Assembly (NCBI RefSeq): GCF_000721605.1
Contig: NZ_JOIZ01000012.1
Coordinates: 124,001-188,000, forward strand
Direction: 5' to 3'
Origin: Streptomyces sp. NRRL S-37
GTDB lineage: Bacteria > Actinomycetota > Actinomycetes > Streptomycetales > Streptomycetaceae
DNA: 64,000 bases
Each line of letters opens with the position of its first letter. The first letter of the stretch is position 1. Positions 25,780 to 34,345 of this stretch are shown here, piece after piece. The notes under the pieces are model-generated. The model searched no databases. It had not been told where the DNA came from and saw only the letters and a program-made list of their open reading frames with translations. The position numbers were made by a program, and so were the translations under genes.

Positions 25780-28185
25780 ATGGCGGGGCTTTCCCTCACC
25801 CAAGAGTCGGGCCAGTCCATACCCCTCGCAGCCGCCGTGCTGACCGATGACAACCGCCTGCTCGTGGTGGTCATCGGCGTCGTCGCGCTGGCGGCACTGG
25901 TGGTCGCCGGAGTCCTGGTGCGCCAGGTTCTCGCGGCCGGCGAGGGCACCGACGGCATGAAGAAGATCGCGGCAGCGGTCCAGGAGGGCGCGAACGCCTA
26001 TCTGGCCCGCCAGTTGCGCACCCTCGGCGTATTCGCCGTGATCGTGTTCTTCCTGCTCATGCTGCTGCCCGCGGACGACTGGAATCAGCGTGCCGGACGG
26101 TCGGTGTTCTTCTTGATCGGAGCGGCGTTCTCGGCGGCCACCGGCTATATCGGTATGTGGCTCGCCGTGCGCAGCAATGTGCGGGTCGCCGCGGCGGCGC
26201 GCGAAGCGACTCCGGCCGAGGGCGAGCCGGAAAAGGATCTCACCGCCGTCTCGCACAGAGCGATGAAGATCGCTTTTCGTACGGGCGGTGTCGTCGGTAT
26301 GTTCACCGTCGGCCTCGGCCTGCTGGGCGCCTCCTGCGTGGTGCTGGTGTACGCGGCCGACGCCCCGAAGGTCCTCGAGGGGTTCGGTCTCGGGGCCGCG
26401 CTGATCGCGATGTTCATGCGGGTCGGCGGCGGCATCTTCACCAAGGCCGCCGACGTCGGCGCCGACCTGGTCGGCAAGGTCGAGCAGGGCATTCCGGAGG
26501 ACGATCCGCGCAATGCCGCGACCATCGCCGACAACGTGGGCGACAACGTCGGCGACTGCGCGGGCATGGCGGCCGACCTGTTCGAGTCGTACGCCGTGAC
26601 GCTGGTGGCCGCGCTGATCCTGGGCTCGGCGGCGTTCGGCGACGCCGGGCTCGCCTTCCCGCTGCTGGTGCCCGCCATCGGTGTGCTCACCGCGATGGCC
26701 GGCATCTTCGCGGTGGCCCCGAGGCGCGCCGACCGCAGCGGCATGAGCGCGATCAACCGGGGCTTCTTCATCTCCGCGCTGATCTCGCTCGTCCTGGTCG
26801 CGATCGCCGTGTTCGTCTATCTGCCGTCGTCGTACGCCGATCTCGACGGCGTCACCGACGAGACGATCCTGGGCAAGGACGGCGACCCGCGGATCCTCGC
26901 GCTCGTCGCGGTGGCCATCGGCATCGTGCTCGCCGCCCTCATCCAGCAGCTCACCGGCTACTTCACCGAGACCACCCGGCGCCCCGTGCGGGACATCGGC
27001 AGGACCTCGCTCACCGGCCCGGCCACCGTCGTCCTCTCCGGTATCTCGCTCGGTCTCGAATCCGCCGTCTACACCGCCCTGTTGATCGGCCTCGGCGTGT
27101 ACGGGGCGTTCCTGCTCGGCGGTACGTCGATCATGCTGGCACTGTTCGCGGTGGCGCTGGCCGGCACCGGACTGCTCACCACCGTCGGTGTGATCGTCGC
27201 GATGGACACCTTCGGCCCGGTCTCCGACAACGCGCAGGGCATCGCCGAGATGTCCGGCGACGTGGAGGGCGCGGGCGCCCAGGTGCTCACCGACCTGGAC
27301 GCGGTCGGCAACACCACCAAGGCCATCACCAAGGGCATCGCGATCGCCACGGCCGTACTGGCGGCGGCGGCGCTGTTCGGCTCGTACCGGGACGCCATCA
27401 CCACCGGCGCGAGAGACGTGGGCGAACGGCTCAGCGGTGAGGGCGCGCCGATGAGCCTGATGATGGACATCTCCCAGCCCAACAACCTCGTCGGCCTGAT
27501 CGCGGGCGCGGCGGTCGTCTTCCTCTTCTCGGGGCTGGCGATCAACGCGGTGTCGCGGTCGGCGGGTTCGGTGGTCTACGAGGTGCGGCGGCAGTTCCGC
27601 GAGAAGCCCGGGATCATGGACCACAGCGAGGAGCCGGAGTACGGCAAGGTCGTCGACATCTGCACCAAGGACGCCCTGCGCGAGCTCGCCACGCCCGGAC
27701 TGCTCGCCGTGATGGCGCCCATCTTCATCGGGTTCACGCTCGGCGTCGGCGCCCTGGGCGCCTTCCTCGCGGGCGCGATCGGCGCGGGCACCCTGATGGC
27801 GGTCTTCCTCGCCAACTCCGGTGGCGCCTGGGACAACGCGAAGAAACTCGTCGAGGACGGCCACCACGGAGGCAAGGGCAGCGAGGCCCATGCGGCCACC
27901 GTCATCGGCGACACCGTCGGCGACCCCTTCAAGGACACCGCCGGGCCCGCGATCAACCCCCTGCTGAAGGTGATGAACCTGGTGGCGCTGCTCATCGCGC
28001 CCGCGGTCATCAAGTTCTCCTACGGCCCGGACGAAAGCGTCGGGACGCGGGTGCTCATCGCGGTCCTGGCGCTGCTCGTCATCGTCGGCGCGGTGTACGT
28101 GTCCAAGCGGCGCGGTATCGCGATGGAGGACGAGGACGACCCCGAGCCGGAGACCAAGCCAGCCGATCCGGCGGTGGTTTCCTAG
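25780..28185 (+). CDS. hppA: membrane-bound proton-pumping pyrophosphatase, K+-independent type
   Basis: Couples PPi hydrolysis to proton export across the cytoplasmic membrane. At 801 aa it has about 16 membrane helices. The substrate loop DVGADLVGKVEQGIPEDDPRN and NVGDNVGDCAGMAADLFESY carry the acidic Mg-PPi ligands. The C-terminal signature GDTVGDPFKDTAGPAINP is present. GNTTKAITKG near residue 510 has Lys where K+-dependent enzymes have Ala, which assigns it to the K+-independent H+-pumping class. AAGGAGG lies before the ATG. It is monocistronic, closed by the 28220 terminator. Confidence 0.96.
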   Translation: MAGLSLTQESGQSIPLAAAVLTDDNRLLVVVIGVVALAALVVAGVLVRQVLAAGEGTDGMKKIAAAVQEGANAYLARQLRTLGVFAVIVFFLLMLLPADDWNQRAGRSVFFLIGAAFSAATGYIGMWLAVRSNVRVAAAAREATPAEGEPEKDLTAVSHRAMKIAFRTGGVVGMFTVGLGLLGASCVVLVYAADAPKVLEGFGLGAALIAMFMRVGGGIFTKAADVGADLVGKVEQGIPEDDPRNAATIADNVGDNVGDCAGMAADLFESYAVTLVAALILGSAAFGDAGLAFPLLVPAIGVLTAMAGIFAVAPRRADRSGMSAINRGFFISALISLVLVAIAVFVYLPSSYADLDGVTDETILGKDGDPRILALVAVAIGIVLAALIQQLTGYFTETTRRPVRDIGRTSLTGPATVVLSGISLGLESAVYTALLIGLGVYGAFLLGGTSIMLALFAVALAGTGLLTTVGVIVAMDTFGPVSDNAQGIAEMSGDVEGAGAQVLTDLDAVGNTTKAITKGIAIATAVLAAAALFGSYRDAITTGARDVGERLSGEGAPMSLMMDISQPNNLVGLIAGAAVVFLFSGLAINAVSRSAGSVVYEVRRQFREKPGIMDHSEEPEYGKVVDICTKDALRELATPGLLAVMAPIFIGFTLGVGALGAFLAGAIGAGTLMAVFLANSGGAWDNAKKLVEDGHHGGKGSEAHAATVIGDTVGDPFKDTAGPAINPLLKVMNLVALLIAPAVIKFSYGPDESVGTRVLIAVLALLVIVGAVYVSKRRGIAMEDEDDPEPETKPADPAVVS

Positions 28186-28219
28186 AGCCGGACGGCGGAC
28201 ACCGGATCAAGGTGCGGGC

Positions 28220-28245
28220 GGACGGCGCGTATTGACGCGCCGTCC
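28220..28245 (+). terminator. terminator of hppA
   Basis: Perfect 11-bp stem GGACGGCGCGT / ACGCGCCGTCC with loop ATTG, followed by TTTTCCC shortly after. Confidence 0.87.
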
Positions 28246-28396
28246 GTCCTTTTCCCGTGCGCGGGGCCCATGCCGTGAGCCTTCTCTCCCATGGTGCAAA
28301 TGGCTTCAAAAGTCCCTTACCGGATGTGCGACGGGTGGGTGTAGGCCATCTGGCGTGTATGTTCCGGGGCCGAAGGCCATGGAAGGGACCAATCCG

Positions 28397-28969
28397 GTGA
28401 ACAAGAAGCTCGCGGCCGCACTGTCCGGCGGTGCGGTACTGGTACTGGCGCTGACGGGATGCGGCGGCGACGACAACAACGAGAAGCTGGACGCCTGGGC
28501 GAAGCAGGTCTGCGACGCGGTGAAGCCGCAGGCCGCGAAGATCAAAGCGGCCAACGCCGCGATCCAGAAGGAGACCTCGGACAACAGCACGCCGGAAGAG
28601 GTCCAGACGGCCGACTCGAAGGCGTTCCAGGACATGTCCGACGCCTACAAGGCGATCGGCGCCGCCGTGGACAAGGCCGGGGCGCCGGACGTCGAGGACG
28701 GGGAGAAGAAGCAGACCGACGCGGTCAAGGAACTCAACGGCATCTCCGCGTCGTACGCCTCGCTGAAGAAGCAGGTCGACGGTCTCGACACGGACGACCA
28801 GGCGGAGTTCGCCGACGGCCTGAAGGACATCGCCGCCGAACTGGACAAGCTCGGCAAGAGCGGCAGCGACGCCCTCAGCACGCTGGAGGAGGGCGAGGTC
28901 GGCCAGGCCATGTCCCGGCAGGCGAGCTGCCAGACGGCCACCGCGACGGCGGGAGCCGCCAAGAGCTGA
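28397..28969 (+). CDS. small secreted lipoprotein
   Basis: A 190-aa protein. The signal peptide ends in lipobox LTGC, Cys22, followed by a GGDDNNE spacer. The mature part is helical and highly charged (repeated Lys/Asp/Glu heptad-like stretches, e.g. AAKIKAANAAIQKETSD). Two cysteines (VCDAV near 36, SCQTA near the end) could form a disulfide. Such proteins are common in Streptomyces and have no known function. GTG 28397 is preceded by GGAAGGG at good spacing. It lies 45 bases upstream of the methyltransferase gene. Confidence 0.78.
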   Translation: MNKKLAAALSGGAVLVLALTGCGGDDNNEKLDAWAKQVCDAVKPQAAKIKAANAAIQKETSDNSTPEEVQTADSKAFQDMSDAYKAIGAAVDKAGAPDVEDGEKKQTDAVKELNGISASYASLKKQVDGLDTDDQAEFADGLKDIAAELDKLGKSGSDALSTLEEGEVGQAMSRQASCQTATATAGAAKS

Positions 28970-29014
28970 CGCCGCGGGACGCGCCGGGTGAGGGCGGCGG
29001 CCACAATGGAGGGC

Positions 29015-30535
29015 GTGAGTGACGCCAGCCTGCCGCCCCTGCCCTCGTCCGACCGCCCCGAAGCCGCCGCCCGGCTGCGGGACGCGCTGCTCGGAGCCTC
29101 CTTCACCGCCGACGGACTGCTCGAACTGCTCGGCGCCCCCGCCTACGCGGCGCTGGCCCGCAGCGAGACCGTGCCCGCCCTGAGGGCCACCCGCGGGGAC
29201 ACGCCGCTGGAGATGCTCGTACGGCTGTTCCTGCTGCGGCAGCCCGTGCCGCACGCGCGCGTGGCCGGCGTCCTGCCCGTGGACGTCTGCCTGGAGAGCG
29301 GATGGCTGACGCGCGCCGGCGCGGACGAGCTCGCCGCGACCGTGGACGTACGGCCGTACGGCGGGCCGGGCGGCGAGGACTGGTTCATCGTGTCCGACCT
29401 CGGGTGCGCGGTCGGCGGTGCCGGGGGCATCGGCAGCCGCGACGAGGGGGTCGTGCTCGGCGTCGGCGGGGCGTCCACCACCCTGGCCGGCATCACCGTC
29501 CGTACGCCCGTGGCCTCCGCGCTCGACCTCGGCACCGGCTCCGGTATCCAGGCGCTGCACGCCGCCCGGCACGCCACGCGCGTGACGGCCACCGACGTCA
29601 ATCCGCGCGCCCTGCGCATCACCGCGCTCACCCTGGCCCTCTCCGGGGTCCCGGCCGCCGACCTGCGCGAGGGGTCGCTGTTCACGCCGGTCCGGGACGA
29701 CGAGACGTACGACCTGATCGTGTCCAACCCGCCGTTCGTGATTTCGCCGGGTGCCCGGCTCACGTACCGCGACGGCGGGATGGGCGGGGACGATCTGTGC
29801 CGCACGATCGTTCAGGAGGCGGGGGAACGGCTGAACGAGGGCGGGTTCGCGCAGTTCCTCGCCAACTGGCAGCACGTCGAGGGGGAGGACTGGCAGGACA
29901 GACTCAGGTCATGGGTGCCCCGCGGATGCGACGCCTGGATCGTGCAGCGCGAGGTGCAGGACATCACCCAGTACGCCGAGCTGTGGCTGCGGGACGCGGG
30001 CGACCACCGCGGTGCCGAGGCCGAGTACCGGGCGCGGTACGACGCGTGGCTGGACGAGTTCGAGGCGCGCAAGGTGAAGGCGGTCGGCTTCGGCTGGATC
30101 ACCCTGCGCAAGTCGGGCTCCGCCGCGCGGTCGATCACGGTGGAGGAGTGGCCGCACCCGGTCGAGCAGCCGCTCGGCGAGACGGTCCGGGCGCACTTCG
30201 ACCGGATCGACTACCTGCGGACGCGCGACGACGCGGCGCTCCTCGAAGCGCGCTTCGCGCTGGCCGCCGAGGTGGTGCAGGAGCAGGTCGGGCTGCCCGG
30301 TGCGGAGGACCCGGAGCACGTCGTGCTGCGGCAGAACCGCGGGATGCGCCGGGCCACCAAGGTGGACACGATCGGCGCGGGCTTCGCGGGCGTGTGCGAC
30401 GGCAGCATGAGCGCGGGCCGGATCCTGGACGCCATCGCCCAGCTCCTCGGTGAGGACCCCGTGCTGCTGCGCGACCGCACGCCGGCCCAGATCCGGCTGC
30501 TGGTGGAGCAGGGGTTCCTGGAGCCCGTCGGCTGA
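29015..30535 (+). CDS. SAM-dependent methyltransferase with NPPF motif
   Basis: A 506-aa protein. An N-terminal helical domain (residues 1-150) precedes a class I methyltransferase. Motif I is LDLGTGSGIQALHA near residue 172, and the catalytic IVSNPPFV near residue 240 is the N6-adenine/N5-glutamine methyltransferase type. A C-terminal domain of about 200 residues follows. The target (DNA, rRNA or protein) is unclear; the family is annotated only as methyltransferase. GTG 29015 is preceded at 7 bases by CACAAT, a plausible leaderless promoter, and it gives the usual VSDASLPPLP start. A start at 28988 is possible. Confidence 0.83.
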   Translation: MSDASLPPLPSSDRPEAAARLRDALLGASFTADGLLELLGAPAYAALARSETVPALRATRGDTPLEMLVRLFLLRQPVPHARVAGVLPVDVCLESGWLTRAGADELAATVDVRPYGGPGGEDWFIVSDLGCAVGGAGGIGSRDEGVVLGVGGASTTLAGITVRTPVASALDLGTGSGIQALHAARHATRVTATDVNPRALRITALTLALSGVPAADLREGSLFTPVRDDETYDLIVSNPPFVISPGARLTYRDGGMGGDDLCRTIVQEAGERLNEGGFAQFLANWQHVEGEDWQDRLRSWVPRGCDAWIVQREVQDITQYAELWLRDAGDHRGAEAEYRARYDAWLDEFEARKVKAVGFGWITLRKSGSAARSITVEEWPHPVEQPLGETVRAHFDRIDYLRTRDDAALLEARFALAAEVVQEQVGLPGAEDPEHVVLRQNRGMRRATKVDTIGAGFAGVCDGSMSAGRILDAIAQLLGEDPVLLRDRTPAQIRLLVEQGFLEPVG

Positions 30536-30554
30536 CACGAGCGGCGGCGGGCCC

Positions 30555-30663
30555 GCGGGCGGGCTGTCTCACGCGGCACCTCGGCGGCTTCGCGGGCGGG
30601 CTGTCTCACGAGGCACCTCGGCGGCCCGCGGGCGGGCTGTCCCATGCGGCACCTCGGCGGCTC
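30555..30663 (+). repeat. three tandem ~37-bp intergenic repeats
   Basis: Copies begin at 30555, 30592 and 30628, each GCGGGCGGGCTGT(C/C)TCAC followed by GGCACCTCGGCGGC. Copies differ by one to three bases. They lie directly after the methyltransferase gene within a 365-base non-coding region (30536-30900); the rest of that region shows no clear signal. Each unit can fold weakly on itself, so transcription attenuation is possible. Confidence 0.85.
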
Positions 30664-30900
30664 GCCTCATGAGTCACGTCACTGTCTTCCGCCGCGTCCT
30701 CCACACCGGCCACGGCCGCCGCCCCGGCCCTTTCCCATCGATCCGGAATTTCCGTGAAAGGGCTCCCGGGCCGTTTTTCGGACACGTGGTCAGGACCGTA
30801 GCCCTCCCGTTCACCTCCGATTCGTCTGCCCGCCGCCCGGGCGTGGCAGCGTCACCCCGAGGCCGGTACCAGCGGACGGGAAAGAGGGCATCGGGCGACC

Positions 30901-31098
30901 ATGGAGAGCGGACCGGCGATCTTCGCGGGGATGGTGTTCTGCCTGTTCGGAGGCGGATTGCTGGCCTGGACCGTGACCCGCGCGCGGCAGCACCGCCCCG
31001 TCGCCCAGGGTGTGAGCCCCGTCGCATCGGCCACCGTCGCGGGACTGTTCGCGATGATCTCCCTGGTCCTCGGCGCATGGTGCCTGACCCGCCTGTGA
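30901..31098 (+). CDS. small two-helix membrane protein
   Basis: A 65-aa frame with two hydrophobic helices (residues 6-25, IFAGMVFCLFGGGLLAWTV; and 42-62) joined by a basic loop (TRARQHRPVAQG), which puts both ends outside or in the periplasm. GGGAAAGAGGG lies upstream but rather far from the ATG. Small proteins of this type at this spot are familiar in Streptomyces upstream of topA. Function unknown. The 246 bases to topA (31099-31344) are non-coding and presumably hold the topA promoter; supercoiling-sensitive control would be expected there. Confidence 0.6.
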   Translation: MESGPAIFAGMVFCLFGGGLLAWTVTRARQHRPVAQGVSPVASATVAGLFAMISLVLGAWCLTRL

Positions 31099-31344
31099 GA
31101 AGCCCGAAACCCTGGCGGCTCACAGTAACCGGTAGATCGCACTCCGGATAAGCGCGGGCGGAGACTGGACACTCCGGGCGGCAGGAACGGTGGTAGTCGG
31201 GTTACCGTTCGAGTGGCCGTTGCGGGCTTTTCCTGTTTGACACGGGGGCGGGATGTACCGTCACACTCCGCAGCGTCACCATGACCCGACCCCGGGGGAG
31301 ACCGCCTGGGGAGCCCCAAGCGCCGACCGGAGAGAAGAGCGAAG

Positions 31345-34194
31345 TTGTCCCCGACCAGCGAGACCGCGAAGGGCGGCCGCCGACTCGTCATCGTCGAGTC
31401 GCCTGCCAAGGCGAAGACGATCAAGGGCTACCTCGGCCCTGGCTACATCGTCGAGGCGAGCGTCGGGCACATTCGCGATCTTCCCAACGGTGCCGCCGAG
31501 GTGCCGGAGAAGTACACCGGCGAGGTGCGCCGCCTCGGTGTGGACGTCGACCACGACTTCCAGCCGATCTATGTGGTCAACGCGGACAAGCGGGCCCAGG
31601 TCAAGAAGCTCAAGGACCTGCTGAAGGAGTCCGACGAGCTCTTCCTCGCCACCGATGAGGACCGCGAGGGCGAGGCCATCGCCTGGCACCTCCAGGAAGT
31701 GCTCAAGCCGAAGATCCCGGTCAAGCGGATGGTCTTCCACGAGATCACCAAGGACGCGATCCGCGCGGCCGTGGCCAACCCGCGCCAGCTCAACCAGAAG
31801 CTGGTCGACGCCCAGGAGACCCGCCGCATCCTCGACCGCCTCTACGGCTACGAGGTCTCGCCGGTCCTGTGGAAGAAGGTCATGCCCCGGCTGTCCGCCG
31901 GCCGTGTCCAGTCCGTCGCCACGCGGCTCGTGGTGGAGCGGGAACGCGAGCGCATGGCGTTCCGTTCCGCCGAGTACTGGGACCTGACGGGCACCTTCTC
32001 CCCCACCTCCGACTTCGCTCCGGCGGGGGGACCCCCATCCGGCCGCGCCGGAGACGCGAGCGACCCGTCGTCCCTCGTCGCCCGCCTGCAGACCGTCGAC
32101 GGCAGGCGGATCGCGCAGGGCCGCGACTTCGACTCCCTGGGACAGCTGAAGAGCGCCAACACCCTCCACCTCGACGAGGCGAACGCCCGCGCGCTCGCCG
32201 CCGCCCTGGAGAACACGCGGTTCGCCGTGCGTTCCGTCGAGTCCAAGCCGTACCGCCGCTCGCCGTACGCCCCGTTCCGTACGACGACGCTGCAGCAGGA
32301 GGCGTCGAGGAAGCTCGGCTTCGGCGCCAAGGCGACCATGCAGGTCGCCCAGAAGCTGTACGAGAACGGCTACATCACCTACATGCGTACGGACTCGACG
32401 ACCCTGAGCGAGACGGCGGTCGCCGCCGCCCGTGCCCAGGTCACGCAGCTGTACGGCGCCGACTACCTGCCCCCGCAGCCGCGCACCTACGCCGGCAAGG
32501 TCAAGAACGCGCAGGAGGCGCACGAGGCGATCCGCCCCTCGGGCGACCGTTTCCGCACGCCCGCCGAGACCGGGCTGACCGGCGACCAGTTCAAGCTCTA
32601 CGAGCTGATCTGGAAGCGGACCGTCGCCTCGCAGATGAAGGACGCGACCGGTAACAGCGTGACGGTGAAGATCGGCGGTACGGCCGCCGACGGCCGGGAC
32701 GCCGAGTTCAGCGCGTCCGGCAAGACGATCACCTTCCACGGCTTCCTGAAGGCGTACGTGGAAGGCGCCGACGACCCGAACGCCGAGCTCGACGACCGCG
32801 AGCGCCGGCTGCCGCAGGTCACCGAGGGCGACGCCCTCACCGCCGAGGAGATCACGGTCGACGGGCACGCCACCAAGCCCCCGGCCCGCTACACCGAGGC
32901 GTCGCTGGTCAAGGAGCTGGAGGAGCGGGAGATCGGCCGGCCGTCGACGTACGCGTCGATCATCGGCACGATCCTCGACCGCGGCTACGTGTTCAAGAAG
33001 GGCACGGCCCTGGTGCCGTCCTTCCTCTCCTTCGCCGTGGTCAACCTGCTGGAGAAGCACTTCGGCCGGCTCGTCGACTACGACTTCACCGCCCGGATGG
33101 AGGACGACCTCGACCGCATCGCGCGGGGCGAGGCGCGCGCGGTGCCGTGGCTGAAGCGGTTCTACTTCGGCGAGGGCGCGAGCAACGGCGACGCGGCCGA
33201 CGCCGGCAACGGCGACGGGGACCACCTCGGCGGTCTCAAGGAGCTGGTGACCGACCTGGGCGCGATCGACGCGCGCGAGGTGTCGTCGTTCCCGGTGGGC
33301 AACGGCATCGTGCTGCGGGTCGGGCGCTACGGCCCGTACATCGAGCGCGGCGAGAAGGACACCGAGCAGCACCAGCGCGCCGACATCCCCACGGACCTGG
33401 CGCCCGACGAGCTGACCGTCGAGCTCGCCGAGGAGCTGCTCGCCAAGCCGAGCGGCGACTTCGAGCTGGGCACCGACCCGGCGACCGGTCACACGATCGT
33501 CGCCAAGGACGGCCGCTACGGTCCGTACGTCACGGAGATCCTCCCCGAGGGCACCCCGAAGACCGGCAAGAACGCGGTGAAGCCGCGCACGGCCTCCCTC
33601 TTCAAGTCGATGTCCCTGGACACGGTCACGCTCGACGACGCGCTCAAGCTGATGTCGCTGCCGCGCGTGGTCGGCGCGGACGCCGAGGGCCAGGAGATCA
33701 CCGCGCAGAACGGCCGCTACGGGCCGTACCTGAAGAAGGGCACCGACTCGCGGTCGCTGCAGTCCGAGGAGCAGCTCTTCACGATCACGCTGGAGGAGGC
33801 GCTGGCGATCTACGCCCAGCCCAAGCAGCGCGGTCGGGCCGCGGCCAAGCCGCCGCTGAAGGAGCTGGGCACCGACCCGGTCAGCGAGAAGCCGGTCGTG
33901 GTGAAGGACGGCCGCTTCGGGCCGTACGTCACCGACGGGGAGACCAACGCGACGCTGCGCTCCGGCGACAGCGTCGAGGAGATCACCCCGGAGCGCGGTT
34001 TCGAGCTGCTCGCCGAGAAGCGGGCGAAGGGCCCCGCCAAGAAGACGGCGAAGAAGGCCACCGCCAAGAAGGCACCGGCCAAGAAGGCACCGGCGAAGAA
34101 GACGGCGGCGAAGAAGACGGCGGCGGCCAAGAAGACCGCGGCGAAGAAGACCGTCGCCAAGAAGGCCACCGCCTCGAACGGCGCGGAGGACTGA
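31345..34194 (+). CDS. topA: DNA topoisomerase I (type IA)
   Basis: Relaxes negative supercoils. TOPRIM starts with LVIVESPAKAKT (Glu18) and has DEDREGE (acidic residues from 104). The catalytic Tyr346 is in YITYMRTDS. The C-terminal region has repeated KDGRYGPYV-type topoisomerase C-terminal modules and no zinc fingers. It ends in about 50 residues of AKKTAAKKA repeats, which in Streptomyces TopA aid DNA binding and processivity. The start is TTG at 31345 with GGAGAG upstream. An in-frame piece at residues ~219-231 (PTSDFAPAGGPPS) is encoded by a small palindromic repeat insertion, see 31999. Confidence 0.96.
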   Translation: MSPTSETAKGGRRLVIVESPAKAKTIKGYLGPGYIVEASVGHIRDLPNGAAEVPEKYTGEVRRLGVDVDHDFQPIYVVNADKRAQVKKLKDLLKESDELFLATDEDREGEAIAWHLQEVLKPKIPVKRMVFHEITKDAIRAAVANPRQLNQKLVDAQETRRILDRLYGYEVSPVLWKKVMPRLSAGRVQSVATRLVVERERERMAFRSAEYWDLTGTFSPTSDFAPAGGPPSGRAGDASDPSSLVARLQTVDGRRIAQGRDFDSLGQLKSANTLHLDEANARALAAALENTRFAVRSVESKPYRRSPYAPFRTTTLQQEASRKLGFGAKATMQVAQKLYENGYITYMRTDSTTLSETAVAAARAQVTQLYGADYLPPQPRTYAGKVKNAQEAHEAIRPSGDRFRTPAETGLTGDQFKLYELIWKRTVASQMKDATGNSVTVKIGGTAADGRDAEFSASGKTITFHGFLKAYVEGADDPNAELDDRERRLPQVTEGDALTAEEITVDGHATKPPARYTEASLVKELEEREIGRPSTYASIIGTILDRGYVFKKGTALVPSFLSFAVVNLLEKHFGRLVDYDFTARMEDDLDRIARGEARAVPWLKRFYFGEGASNGDAADAGNGDGDHLGGLKELVTDLGAIDAREVSSFPVGNGIVLRVGRYGPYIERGEKDTEQHQRADIPTDLAPDELTVELAEELLAKPSGDFELGTDPATGHTIVAKDGRYGPYVTEILPEGTPKTGKNAVKPRTASLFKSMSLDTVTLDDALKLMSLPRVVGADAEGQEITAQNGRYGPYLKKGTDSRSLQSEEQLFTITLEEALAIYAQPKQRGRAAAKPPLKELGTDPVSEKPVVVKDGRFGPYVTDGETNATLRSGDSVEEITPERGFELLAEKRAKGPAKKTAKKATAKKAPAKKAPAKKTAAKKTAAAKKTAAKKTVAKKATASNGAED
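31999..32038 (+). repeat. small palindromic repeat inserted in topA
   Basis: A 40-base element beginning TCCCCCA, with CTTCGCTC in the centre and ending GGGGGGACCCCCAT. A second copy with the same ends and centre is in the ABC ATPase gene at 54039-54080. I recall this type of element as common between genes in Streptomyces. Here it keeps the frame and adds about 13 residues to TopA. Confidence 0.75.
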
Positions 34195-34260
34195 GCCCGC
34201 ACGCGCGGAACCCCCGGTGAAAGATCTGTCACGATCTTCGCCAGGGGTTCGGAATGCGAA

Positions 34261-34289
34261 CGCCCCGGCAACACTTCGGTGTCGGGGCG
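34261..34289 (+). terminator. terminator of topA
   Basis: Stem CGCCCCG/CGGGGCG, bulge GCA, then ACAC/GTGT closed by a TTCG tetraloop, 67 bases after the stop. A weaker AAGATC...GATCTT hairpin lies before it at 34221-34238. Confidence 0.82.
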
Positions 34290-34345
34290 TGTGCATGTCA
34301 GGCGCGTCGCGCCGAGCTGTCGGCGCGGGCCGATAGGCTGAACGC

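Noticed and set aside
25663..27891. 742-aa minus-strand frame across hppA
   Set aside because: Antisense of pyrophosphatase motifs; Asp/His/Arg-rich with no start signal.
30555..30663. 37-bp repeats considered as CRISPR
   Set aside because: No unique spacers between copies and no cas genes.
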